A DNA stretch of 64,000 nt. It comes from Sphagnum magellanicum. Its lineage: Eukaryota; Streptophyta; Sphagnopsida; Sphagnales; Sphagnaceae. Positions within the stretch are counted from its first letter, which is position 1. Each line of letters begins with the position of its first letter. A program made the translations under genes and the position numbers. Positions 9,761 to 21,059 of this stretch are shown here, piece by piece. The stretch lies in contig CM038924.1 of assembly GCA_021904315.1 (NCBI GenBank), positions 1,054,001 to 1,118,000 of the forward strand, read 5' to 3'. The notes under the pieces are model-generated. The model saw nothing but the letters and a program-made list of their open reading frames with translations. It made no database searches and was not told the DNA's origin.

Positions 9761-12700
9761 ATTTTTTTTTAATAAAAAACTTTTCAATATTTAAGTTTGA
9801 GTGGCTATTAAAATTTGAGCAATGTAGCATTATGACATGGGAGGTTTGCGGTTATTGAATGTGAAGAGTTTTCAATCTCTGCTTGCTTTGTCTCATAATC
9901 ATGCACAAAAAAAGACACTTAAAACCATTATACAAAATTTATAACCTTGGTTTATGTTTTTTGTTTGAAAGCATATATATGTAATTCAGCTCCATCAAAT
10001 CAAGTTTCTACTTGTGAAATCCTAAAGAAGGACTAGCATAATTTTACAACCCCAAAAAAAACAAGCCACACATCTAGCCAAAATAATCAAAGCTCTAATA
10101 AACCAAGAAAAAAAAACCACTCCAAAAGGGAGTGACTTGCAATTTTCCATTGTTTACAAGACACACACAAGAAAGAAATAGGGGAAAAAGAGGGAGAGAA
10201 AATAACAAGAATGTGCAATGGTCTTAATAGTGAGGATGTTAGAAAGTTGACATTTTGTTGTATCATATCCTTAGAAAAGTAGAATTGTGCAAATAAAAGA
10301 AATTCAAGACTTACACAAACAATCTAGATGGTAGACAATGTATGGTAGTAACATCTACAAGTGATGATATACAAACTTTGCAACCTGAATTTCACAAAGA
10401 TGTGCCTTAACAAAATCATCAAAGAATCCTAATTTATCATCAAAGGTTCCCAACAATTGTAGTATTTAGTCTTATGGTTCATAACCATCATTCTTTCTTC
10501 ATTAACATATTGCAAATTTTGTTAATGGTTGGCGACAAAAAATAACAATGATACAATTCTTCTTCATCTAATAAATTGTTCATTAGTTATGGCTAACAGA
10601 CAACAAGGGATTTTGTAGTCATTCACAAATGTTGAAAAGAGAGCGGTAAACCTAAGGTCAAAACTACCACTTATTGCAATAAACACAATACTAATTATAA
10701 AAATATTTGTTCAATGAAAAATTCAAAAATTTCAAGATTGTTCCTAATTTTTCACAATAAATGCTTACTACACAATGACAAGTTGAACATTGAACAATTG
10801 AATTTTATGTTTTTTTATTAGAGTCTTAAAACAAGTTAAGTTAAAACATTTTATGTTAATTCTAGAAGGTTACCTATTTTTCAAATACAAATGTGGAATA
10901 GGTTTGTTTTTAAAATAATATATACAATTGGTTCAAGTTTTTTCAATTTTTCGTTAGGACCAAAAGATTTCTAAATTTGTGTAGATCCATTCACTCTTCG
11001 AATTGGTCACTCATATTTTTTAGAATGAAGTTAATTAAAATAAAAGCTCTCTAGTTGCTTTGAAATGATTAGTGTAGAGGTTGAAAGTGTAAAACACTAT
11101 TAGATGTTTATCAAAGCGCTTTCAACTCTTCCCCTTAAAAATTCAATTATACGAGGCAAAAAATGGAATATGTAAGCAATAATATTTATGAATTAAATTT
11201 TCTATGCCATGGATATCCCAAACTATTGTGGGAGGTTTGCACAAAAAGTTATGGGCCCTAAAGTCACGGGAATTCCAACTTTGGGAATTTCGAGACAAAA
11301 TGATATTTGGGTGTTAGTCCTGTGACCAGGCACAAAGTATATTATAAGGGGGAAGGTGGTGGCTTCCCCCAAGTCTGAGCCATGGTGAGTTTTGTGAGTT
11401 TGTGTTTGCTCATGGCTTGTCAATGCACCAAAGTGCTCTAACTACGCACTTACCAACTTGTTATTTAATTTGTGCAAGTCCATGTGAGTAATTGAATTGC
11501 TTGTCAATCTTCCTAATCCCATCCCGGAGCTCCAACATGCCCCTTTACCTCCGAAGTGCTGTGAAGCAAGGAGTGTGCCATAATTCCTTTTCCTTTTATT
11601 GTCTTCACCTTTGGACTCATAATTGAGTCCATCAAAGAGCTTGGGGGTGCGTCACCCTTGCATCAACAAAACCACACCAAAAACAAAGACCTTGAAAATG
11701 GAACCCCATGCATTAATATAATTGCAACAAGCATTTTGTCAAAACATGATTTTCATGACTACATTCATATGACTACATATTCAAATAAGATCCATCATTA
11801 ATTCGATTTTGACATAAGCAACTACAAAAATGGTATAAACAACAAGTCTAATTTGACTACATTCCTATTTTTGTAACCATGAAAGTCACATTTTGAATAA
11901 TGAAATCAAATCCCCATGCATAACATTATCCCAAAAAAGCCTTCTAAAACTAAAACCCCCATGCATCAATGGAACAAGAAAATCAATAGTACTTTCAAGT
12001 CGTTAAACCATGACTCAATTGAACTACACCAAAAAAAGAGGAATTGTTGGATACTAAATGTCAAATCTCAAAGCATCAACAAATTAATTTAACTTTTTTT
12101 TGGAATTATCGCCCTCATGCATCAACAAATCCACCCAATTTCTTTTTTTTGGGTCAAGTCTTCAAGCATTAACAAAACCAAAACAAAAAAAGAAACACAA
12201 CTTTAGAATTGTTGCGCCCATGCATCAACATAACAATAGAACAATAAAACCCACAAGAAAATCAAAGCATTTTTAAATTGTTACCCCCACATCAATTGAA
12301 CCACAAAGATGTTTAAAGTCATTTAACCAATTTTGAAGACTCAACTTTCTTTTTAGCCATCTTATCATTAGAAGACTGTAATAGACATCACTACAACAAA
12401 TGAATATGATTTACAAATATTACAATTTATAAAGAAGTTCAAAAGAACTTTTGAGTTAATGCTTACTCACATGAGATTTTAAAAGCATGGCCAAAATCAA
12501 TTGACCTTCTTTGAAAAGACCTTGTTCCTCAAAGAATTTCATATGTTCCTTAATCAACGTGTCATCACATGTGAGAAAATGATCCATAAAATTTTCCTAG
12601 GCTCTCTCACACAAAAAATGGGCATCATTACACCACTTTTTAATAACAAGAATGAGGTGGTCCAAGTTGTTGATTCCAACATGAAATCATTGAAGATTTT

Positions 12701-13630
12701 TGATAACACTAATGCTAGTGAAAATTTTGTCGAACTCAATCAATGATTCAGCCTATTATGTTGAGTACTTGGTGAGCCAAAAATAACACATGTTAAAATT
12801 GCATTGATTTGTGATTCACATTATCATAAAAACATGGTTTTTCCACTAGTGACATTGTGGCTAAGATGATTGTAAAGTAAAATCTATTTGTTTAATATGA
12901 TTGATGATGTTTAATTTGATTTAAATCACATTTAGGTATGTTTGTTTCAATTTTGAAAATTAGTTATTTAGTCAAAATAAACACCACTATGTTGGGCATG
13001 CGTCATATGTGGCACCCACATGGAATTGTTTTATTTAACCAATTTGACTAATCTAATTACGATCAATTATAATTATGACACTATTTTTTATGATGTGGCA
13101 ATATTAAAATAATTTGAAACATATTATTCAGCTATTTTTAATTGAATTAATAAAAAAAGTGAATTATGAATTTCATGTTTTCATTTAAAAAAATATTCAC
13201 CTAAAAATTAAGAAACAAAATTTGAAATATAATAAAATGACATGTGAAAAAATGGAAGATCAAACTGAAATTATTATCATTTAAAAATAATTTGTAAATT
13301 TGAAATTTGAAGTAATCTAAGTTTTGCAAATTTGAAATTTAAATTAGTAAAGATATTTTACAAAACTGAAAACATGTGATTTTAATTATGCAATTTTAGA
13401 AGTGAAATTAAATTAAATGATGGTTTATATATATATATTTGAAATTAAAAGGAAATATACATTTCAATGGAATTATCAAATTAGAAATGAATTATGATAT
13501 TTAAGATGTACATGTGTAAACAATTTCATTATGAAGCTAGTTATTTTATATAATAAAATTGTAATGCATGATATTAAAAATAACTATACAATTTTCATAT
13601 ATTTTGCAATAACCAATTATATTACAACAT
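9761..13630. other. AT-rich intergenic region with a recurring ccccatgcatcaa motif
   Basis: Between about 11.64 and 12.30 kb variants of ccccatgcatcaa recur eight times at irregular spacing (near 11650, 11703, 11912, 11957, 12112, 12157, 12216 and 12286), the relic of an old degenerate repeat. A GC-richer block at 11.22-11.66 kb with a TATA-like stretch has no identifiable ends. An 81-codon frame at 12501-12746 has no recognisable motif. Confidence 0.5.
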
Positions 13631-13635
13631 GATGT

Positions 13636-13692
13636 GGTGGTTGGGTGGTAAAAACTTTGAATTGTGGGTGAGGAAGTGAAGATTCAAAACGC
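13636..13692 (+). repeat. possible tRNA-derived SINE head
   Basis: The stretch has an A-box-like tggttgggtggtaaaaa and, about 40 bases on, a B-box-like agattcaaaacg, the layout of a pol III internal promoter. There is no clear body or tail, so this is a weak call made only on spacing and motif. Confidence 0.3.
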
Positions 13693-13979
13693 AATTTTGA
13701 CATGTTATGTCCATGACATCATATCACAAACCCCATTCATCAAACTCAAATTTTATTTATTTTTCAACAATATAATCATAAATTGTCCATAGTTAAATTT
13801 GGAAATTTTAAATAAAAATTTATAACTAAAAATATATTAATATTTTCACATCAATTAGTAGTTTTAGTGATCTTAGTCATTTCAAATAGTCATGTCAACC
13901 GGTAGTGTTGATCATCTTCGTCATTTTGGACAGTAAAAAAATAGTTAAATTTTTGGCATAATTGACTTGTTCAATATTG

Positions 13980-14945
13980 ACAACTTTGTCCAATTTGTTT
14001 GTTTTCATTGAAATTTCAATCATAAAAGCCATTGTAAAAACACATATTTGTAATAGTGCCACCAAACCAAAGGGTTATTGGTTTCTATTAGTCATACACA
14101 TAACAATTAGAAGATCTACAATACATTTTTCAATGTTGACATGATGGCATTATCGATAAAAACAATTTGCCCAAAGAAACAATTGACATCTTCAAATGTT
14201 GTTGGGTTTGTTATTTCATTCATAAGGTTTAGATGCAAGTATTCCTACAACAATAACAAGTACACAACTTTAACATCATATTCAACAACAACACTAACAA
14301 CTATATTGTTCACATAGTTTTGTATGACTTTAATGTTTTTAAAACAAAGGTCCAACATGATGACCAACATATTATGTGCCTTAACATCAATGTAAGAGCT
14401 AGAAAATGTTAGAAATGGTGTTAATACATCGATCACATGTGAATTCATCTTCAATTTGAATTGTAGCAACTTTGAATCAAAGTTGCCTCAAATCAAAGGC
14501 TTGAATTTTGACCATTTCAAATTTCATCGAAATACACAAGGTGAAAGCAAATGCACATGCATTTAACAATGTTTAATACACATTATTTGACCATTGATAG
14601 CAAGGTATTTATAATAGCTTGAGCAATAGCCCAAGTTTTGCACATTCCAACCTATGATGAAAAATGTAAAAATTGTTGTCACCCATAGTAAATGAAGATT
14701 ACATTTCAATATTTTAATATCTCTTGGAACATAATGACTTGTGGTGCAAATTGTGTTTTCACAAAAGTTTTAAACATCCTTGTTGATAGCCTTGCAATAA
14801 TACATAATCCTTTCATTATTGTTTCCCATTCCTAGATTAAAAAATCCAAGTTATAGTCTTTTACAAGGATGTTTGAACATTTCTCAAATTCATTTCTAAA
14901 AGTTCAACACACACCTTGAAATCATCACAACCATCATTACCATGA
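13980..14945 (-). pseudogene. hAT transposase, C-terminal half, decayed
   Basis: Read on the minus strand, frames give peptide phrases typical of the middle and C-terminal parts of BED-type hAT transposases common in non-seed plants. These are KTITW near the start, then TWAIAQAIINTLLSMV-like text around 14.6 kb, then KAHNMLVIMLDLCFKNIKV (near 14.35 kb). Several stops and frame changes break it, so it cannot be made as one protein. The N-terminal half lies at 18.25-19.09 kb in the same orientation, and the two halves are separated by the R element. Family assignment is by eye. Confidence 0.65.
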
Positions 14946-15457
14946 ATCATGGTTTTTAAAGAGGTTCAAGTTGACTAATTTGTCATTTTGAATAATGAAC
15001 ATGTACATTTTGATTAAATCCTACCTCTTTAAATATTTTTTTTCAACCTACTTGGACCTATTTACTACCTACTTACCTACATAACTATTAATTTTAAAAA
15101 TAATAATCCAAAATAATTTTAATTTAGGTATAAATTTGACTTAGTCAAATGGTTCAAACACTATTACAAATGCATCTTAGTTCACTTTGGGTTTCACTAG
15201 ATTTTGAGTGAATTTGGACATTTTTATTTAGTAAAATGGTTTAACCCCCTAATGAATAGGGATTAGTTGTTACGGACAATGAATTGTTTCACTAATACTT
15301 AATGAAACAAGGTTACTTACTCTCAAGTGAAACACAAATTTACCAAACCATTCACTTGCTAGTTAATTAACTAATGAATATGGAAATCAATTAAAATTTA
15401 ATTATTTAATATATAATATTATTGATAATTTCATAATTTTTTAAACCTATGATTTAT

Positions 15458-15498
15458 TGACACGTGTCATTACTTAAGCTAGGTTTAAAACCTAGCTT
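15458..15498. repeat. G-box palindrome next to a 23-bp near-perfect palindrome
   Basis: The palindrome gacacgtgtc (around 15460) is followed by aagctaggttt-a-aaacctagctt at 15476-15498, 11-bp arms with a one-base centre. They lie inside the R element between its left end and the minisatellite. A regulatory role is not shown. Confidence 0.85.
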
Positions 15499-15602
15499 AG
15501 GTAGGTAGATAGGTCACGTAATCAAACTATGCACCTATTCTAGGAATCCAATAAGAGAATATTCGGTCAACATACCATTATTGATCATACACAACACCAC
15601 TC

Positions 15603-15668
15603 ATGAGGTTTGATCCTTTGACTTTTGGAATGGAGGCAAGCACCCTTACCATCAAGCCACCCCACTTG
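15603..15668 (-). repeat. tRNA-derived SINE-like head
   Basis: On the minus strand tggcttgatggtaagggtg (A-box-like) is followed about 35 bases later by ggatcaaacct (B-box-like), close to plant tRNA-derived SINE heads in motif and spacing. No tail was identified. It is nested in the R element. Confidence 0.5.
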
Positions 15669-16009
15669 TTGTGGTAATATGTTACATTACATTCTATTTA
15701 TAAAATATTCCATTTTAAACATTACAAAAATATAAACTTTGAAAATTCATATCTTATTGAGATTTTGTTCAAATAAAATGATTTGAGTTTACTTTTTAAC
15801 AAAATTCATTAATGTACATAATTACATTTATTTCTTTTTGAAGTTTAAAATCATTTGAACAAAAAAAAATTTGAATATCATTATTCAATAACATTTCAAT
15901 GATCATTTTTTTGAAAAAAAAAGGGTTTATAAATGGATTTTTTTTGTTAATATAACAATACCATTTATGCTAGTTTACTTTTAATTATTATATGATTTAT
16001 TTTCATTAA

Positions 16010-17628
16010 TTTAAATTATTTCACCCTACATTATTTACGGTTATTTATGGTTATTCTCAATTATTTTTGGTTATTTTTTGCTATTTCACCCTACGCTACT
16101 TTTGGTTATTCTAAGTTACTTTCGGCTATTTTAACTTATTTCACTTTAGATTATTTTTAGTTATTGTAAGTTTTTTTTGGCTATTCTAAATTATTTTAGT
16201 TTATATTACTTGTAACTATCATAAGTTACTTTTGGTTGTTGAAGGCTATTTCACTTTATGTTATTAACAATTCTAGGTTATTATAGGCTATTTCACCTTA
16301 AGTTATTTTTGTCTATTATAAATTATTTTACCTTAGATTATTTTTGGCAATCTTAAGCAATTCTAATATATGGTTAGTGGTTGTTTTTTTATTAGGGTTA
16401 TTGGTGGTTATTCTATTAATGGTTATTGTTGGTTATTCTATTGGTGGCTATTATATTAGTGGATATTATATTGGTGGATATTAATGGTTATTTTATTGGT
16501 GGATATTAATGGTTATTTTATTGGTGGATATTAATGGTTATTTTATTGGTGGATATTGGTGGTTATTCAATTAATGGCTATTGGTGGATATTATATTGGT
16601 GGATATTGGTGATTATTCTATTAATGGCTATTGGTGGATATTATATTAGTGGATATTGGTGATTATTTTATTAATGGTTATTGGTGGATATTGGTGATTA
16701 TTCTATTAATGGCTATTGGTGGATATTGGTGATTATTTTATTAATGGTTATTGGTGGATATTATATTGGTGGATATTGGTGATTATTCTATTAATGGCTA
16801 TTGGTGGATATTATATTGGTGGATATTGGTGATTATTCTATTAATGGCTATTGATGGATATTATATTGGTGGATATTGGTGGTTATTCTATTAATGGCTA
16901 TTGGTGGTTATTCTATTGGTGGATATTGGTGGTTATTCTATTAATGGCTATTGATGGCTATTATATTAATGGTTATTGATGGTTATTATATTACAGGCTA
17001 TTGGTGATTATTTGTGGTTATTCTATTAATGGTTACTAGTGGTTATTTTATTAATGGTTATTATTACTTATTCTATTGGTAGCTATTGGTTGTTATTATA
17101 TAAATGACTATTGGTGGCTATTTTATTAATGACTACTAGTGGCTATTTTATAAATGGTTATTCATGGATGTTTTATTGGTGGATATTGGTGCTTATTAAT
17201 GGCTATTATAGTAGTGGCTATTGGTGGGTATTCTATTGGTGGATATTGGTGGATATTGGTGGTTATTAATGATTATTATATTAATGGTTATTGGTGGTTA
17301 TTATATTAATGACTATTGGTAGTTATTCTGTTGTAAACCATTGGTGGTTATTTTATTGGTGGTTGTGGATAACTATTTTATTAATGGTTGTTAATGATTA
17401 TCATATTATAAGTTATTATTGGTTATTATATGTTATATTATAACTATTGGTGATTATTTTATTATATATTATTGTTGGATATTCTATGTTATAATATCAT
17501 AGGTTATTGGTAATTATTATATTATAGGGTATTTAAATTTTTTTTTCATAGGTTATTATTCTCTATTCTAAGTCATTTTTACCTTAGGTCATTATATTTT
17601 ATTTTAGATTATTTTGAGTTATTATACT
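16010..17628 (+). repeat. giant AT-rich minisatellite, ggttattctattaatgg type
   Basis: It is built from 11-15-bp words such as ggttattctattaat, ggctattggt and ggatattatattggt. In the core (16570-16940) the words form a higher-order unit of 50 bp, seen at 16570, 16620, 16670, 16740, 16790, 16840 and 16890, with 35-bp variants that drop one 15-bp word. Toward both sides (16010-16370 and 17330-17628) the words degrade to ttatttcaccttagg forms. It is the core of R copy 1. Confidence 0.93.
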
Positions 17629-17965
17629 TAGGATAAAATAATCTATAATAACATAAAGTAAAATGACCTTGAATAATTTAAAAGTATAACTTGAAATAAC
17701 ATATATTAATTGAAAATAAAATAACTTAAGGTATAGCCTAAAGTTTGTCAATAATTTGATTTAAAATAATTTAAAAGCTTATAATAAACTAGTTAATATA
17801 CCTTGAGATAAAATAACATATAATAATTTAGGGTACAATAATTTATAATAGTTTATAGTAACATAAGTTATAAGTTAGAATAAGTAAAGTAACTTAAAAT
17901 AATATAGGGTATATCATAAAGTAGCATAGATAAAATATTTTAAAAATATATAAATAAACCTTTTT
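17628..17965 (-). repeat. reverse-orientation arm of the 16-kb minisatellite
   Basis: At about 17628 the strand bias flips: words such as aaataatctataataacata and aaagtaaaatgacc are reverse complements of the ttattttagatta and ggtcattttac words just before. The junction is therefore a large imperfect inverted repeat, with arms of at least 100 bp. Confidence 0.8.
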
Positions 17966-18249
17966 ACTATAGTAAATTATAATAGTGAATTATGTTAACT
18001 AGTAATGAAACATGATGTCTACATAGTGATATTATAGTGAAATAACTTTCACTAAGGTAAAATGCAATGAAGTTATTTCACTTTTAAGGTCCCATAGTGA
18101 TTTAGGCTAATAAATTGCACCCCATTTTTGTAGTAGTGAAATTGATTACCTAGTCATGTTGGCAAATCCAAATTGATTTGTTCATATTGATAAGGTGATT
18201 TTTTTTTTATACTTGTCATTTTGGGTATTTTGATTAGAAAAGCTAATTA

Positions 18250-19090
18250 AGAAAAACTATGAATTATAGTACTGCATATTGACATGCTTTTGACATGAAA
18301 TGGCCGAAACGTGATCTTCACAAATGGGATGGATAATTAAAAAGAACGAGTAACGACACTTATTAATGCCAAAGTTAAGGTACTTAGATTCAACCTTTCG
18401 TCCTTGACATAAGCAATGATTTTGTTGAATAAACCAAAAGAGTAAAATAAGACCCATACCTAGTTTATAATGCTTGCATTTCTTTTGTTATGCACCCCAA
18501 AATCCCCATTGTGGCATGTGAGCTTTCATAAATTGGTAATAGATTTGACAACCATGGCAAAGGTTTGATGTCCACCACAAGACATCCAAAAATCAAAAAA
18601 CATTATGCAAGTAATGCATGAAACATGTGAGGGTAGAATATATATTTTCAAATTTTTCCATGATGTTTGGTAGCGCATTTGTCATTAATTGATGTTGAAA
18701 TGGAAACTCAACATGTGAAGCTCCTTTTGTGGGAGGTTTTTCATTCATTTTAAAACTATGCACCCTAGTTGTGGATTCTCAATAGAGGACAACAAATGGT
18801 TACTTTCAAAATGTATAAGACCAAGTTTTCAAGAAAGGCATGTTGTGTAAGGTTACTTTTGTTATAAGGTTATTGGTTGCTAAAGAACTTGATGAAATCA
18901 TAGAAGGAAGGATACTCTTGCTTATTTTGTTTTTCTTCATTGAATTCCATCACCTTGAGCTTTCTACACCAAGAACAATTCCCACCTCTTGCATTCTTTC
19001 ACATGTTTAGGAAATACATGTTTTTTCCAAGATGTACCATTATCTTTGTTATAGTTCACAAGGCCCTTATTTTTCCCATGGGAAACATTT
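18250..19090 (-). pseudogene. hAT transposase, N-terminal half, decayed
   Basis: Minus-strand frames give a BED-finger-like phrase NGTSWKKHVFPKHVKECKRW near 19.03 kb, then HAFLENLVLYI near 18.82 kb. Further on come FWMSCGGHQTFAMVVKSITN near 18.56 kb and KIIAYVKDERLNLSTLA near 18.40 kb. These are in the order seen in zf-BED hAT transposases, although stops and frame shifts separate them. It ends where the R element begins; the C-terminal half resumes at 14.95 kb. A cut-and-paste DNA transposon fossil, probably old. Terminal inverted repeats were not located. Confidence 0.7.
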
Positions 19091-20246
19091 TTAGCATTGA
19101 TATCAATTGGATTGTATTACAAAACAATACATTATATGATTTGAGGATTACAAAAATAAATTTGTGCACCATCACGTTGACAACCAAAAACCCTTAATAA
19201 CTTGTAATGCAATGTCAAGGATATCATATATTTTAGTTGGCTAGAAGTTTTGAAATAAGAAGTGGCCAAGATGAATCTCCCTTGATATTTTATGCTTCTT
19301 GTGATCCTTCAATAATACTTTTAACAAGAGACACAAATTCACCATATTACTCATTGTTTTCAAATGCTATTGTGTGAAAGAAGACAAAACAACTGTTGTT
19401 CCCTTTCACCTACAACACAACAACAGAAAAATGGAAGGGGTGAGAGAATAGAAAGTTCTTATATCCTTTTAAATACAATATAAACTCAATAACAATAAAA
19501 AAATGGAAGGTTATTAAAATCATTTTTCTAGAGGTTTATTGTAAATCAAAGCATGATGTAAAAACTTTGAAAACACACATGGCAACAACTTTGATTTGCA
19601 AAAATACATGAACACAAAGAATGACCAATTGAGCCCACATATACACATGGGTCTTTTTCATATATTTTTAGATTTTTTCATTTTATCTTTCAAGGTCAAC
19701 TTATTTCCATCTCTTGCATAAATCCTTAGTTATTGGCAAACTAATGTCAACCACCCTATCCTTAAGACTAATTATCTTAGTGGTGGTTTCATCTCTTAAT
19801 AAATAAGAAACCAAACCCACCATTAATAACAAAAAAATTAAGTACAAATAGGCCTTGTAAGCCAACTAGACTAAGAAACTTACCCATTGGGTCCAACCAC
19901 ACTATTAAAAGTCACATGTGCCCCCTTAGACCATTTTTTTTTTTGAAGAATATTTTAAAAATTTGTTTAATATGTATTTCAAAATAAATTAAAAAATTTA
20001 AAGTAGCTTTAATACTATTATGTTAAGGTGTATATTAAAAAAATCCAAAAATATGTCATAAAAATTTATTTTCAAATTGTGCTTTTAGTGTCAAAATTTG
20101 TTTTAAGTTGCTTTTAGGTAGCTTTTAAACAATTGTTACAAAGATTTAAAAGTCCTTATACATATTTTTCACTCATTAGATTGATTTCAAATTTTTATGA
20201 CATGTACATAATGTATTCACAATAAAATTTTATATTAAAAAATCTA

Positions 20247-20280
<34 letters not shown>

Positions 20281-21055
20281 TACAAAGTTCAAAAAATAAA
20301 ATAATGGTTACGACTACTAATGGTACATGTTAGTATGATTGCACCCCATTAATAATTATGTTTTTTGCAATTCCATTCTAGAATTAACCTTTGATTATTT
20401 TCCCTTGAAAATAATTTTATGAAGATGATTTTTATTAGTTAACATTGACATTCATTGCAAAACATTATATAAGAGGAAGTAATGAAAATACATTTTAACA
20501 AAAAAAGGTGCAAGGGAAAGAAACGATCAAAACATGAAAAATAGAAGAAGAGAGGGGTGACAACATATTTAGAAGTTGTCAAAGTTGCTAAAATAAGTTT
20601 TTTGGAAATTTACCACAAACCTGAGCAAACCCAACAACAAGATAGACAAGAAACAAGAAGAAAAATGCCTTTGGGGTACTTGATTCTTGTAGTGAATGAT
20701 GTTAAACAAAGTTGTTAAAATTTTTAAAAACACATAATCAATTGAAAGCAACGACTTTGATAGGGATAAAAAGAAGAATGTTCAAAAGCTTAATAGCTTA
20801 AAACCTAAACCTAACAAGATCTAAAATTGAATGTGAGATAAGTGGGTTGATGTGTGTTGGATTCAACCAATGATGATATTTCAGTTAGTTTTTGGATCTA
20901 TTTAAAAAGTGGATATTGTAATTAGGTTGAACTCCAATTTTGGTTTATATTCAATTCCAAAATGTTAGACTCAATTCTAGGTAAGGTTTATGGAACTAGA
21001 CCCTTACTTAAGAATCTTACTTGCCCAACCAAATACCCATCCAATATTGGTTTGT
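19091..21055. other. AT-rich intergenic region
   Basis: There are no supportable genes. Contains an (ATT)n microsatellite of about 33 bp at 20249-20281 and short accidental frames (for example 60 codons on the minus strand at 20569-20751). Confidence 0.6.
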
Positions 21056-21059
21056 AGCC

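Larger units (their letters stand above)
14945..18245 (+). mobile_element. R element, copy 1: unclassified repeat with a minisatellite core, inserted in the hAT gene
   Basis: Its left part (aatcatggtttttaaag from 14945, then the acctatttactacctac block at 15050-15160) matches 51223-51300 and 53450-53570. Its right part (cctagtcatgttgg and attgatttgttcatattga, about 18150-18200) matches 53645-53695. Both copies contain a tRNA-like SINE relic and a long AT-rich minisatellite between these ends. Here the element falls between the two halves of a hAT coding region, so it looks like an insertion. I found no open reading frame of its own and no clear terminal repeats. Exact ends are uncertain by tens of bases. 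Confidence 0.6.

Noticed and set aside
11220-11665. GC-richer block with TATA-like sequence, possibly a solo LTR
   Set aside because: No matching ends, no target duplication and no internal element sequence could be found, so the family cannot be supported.
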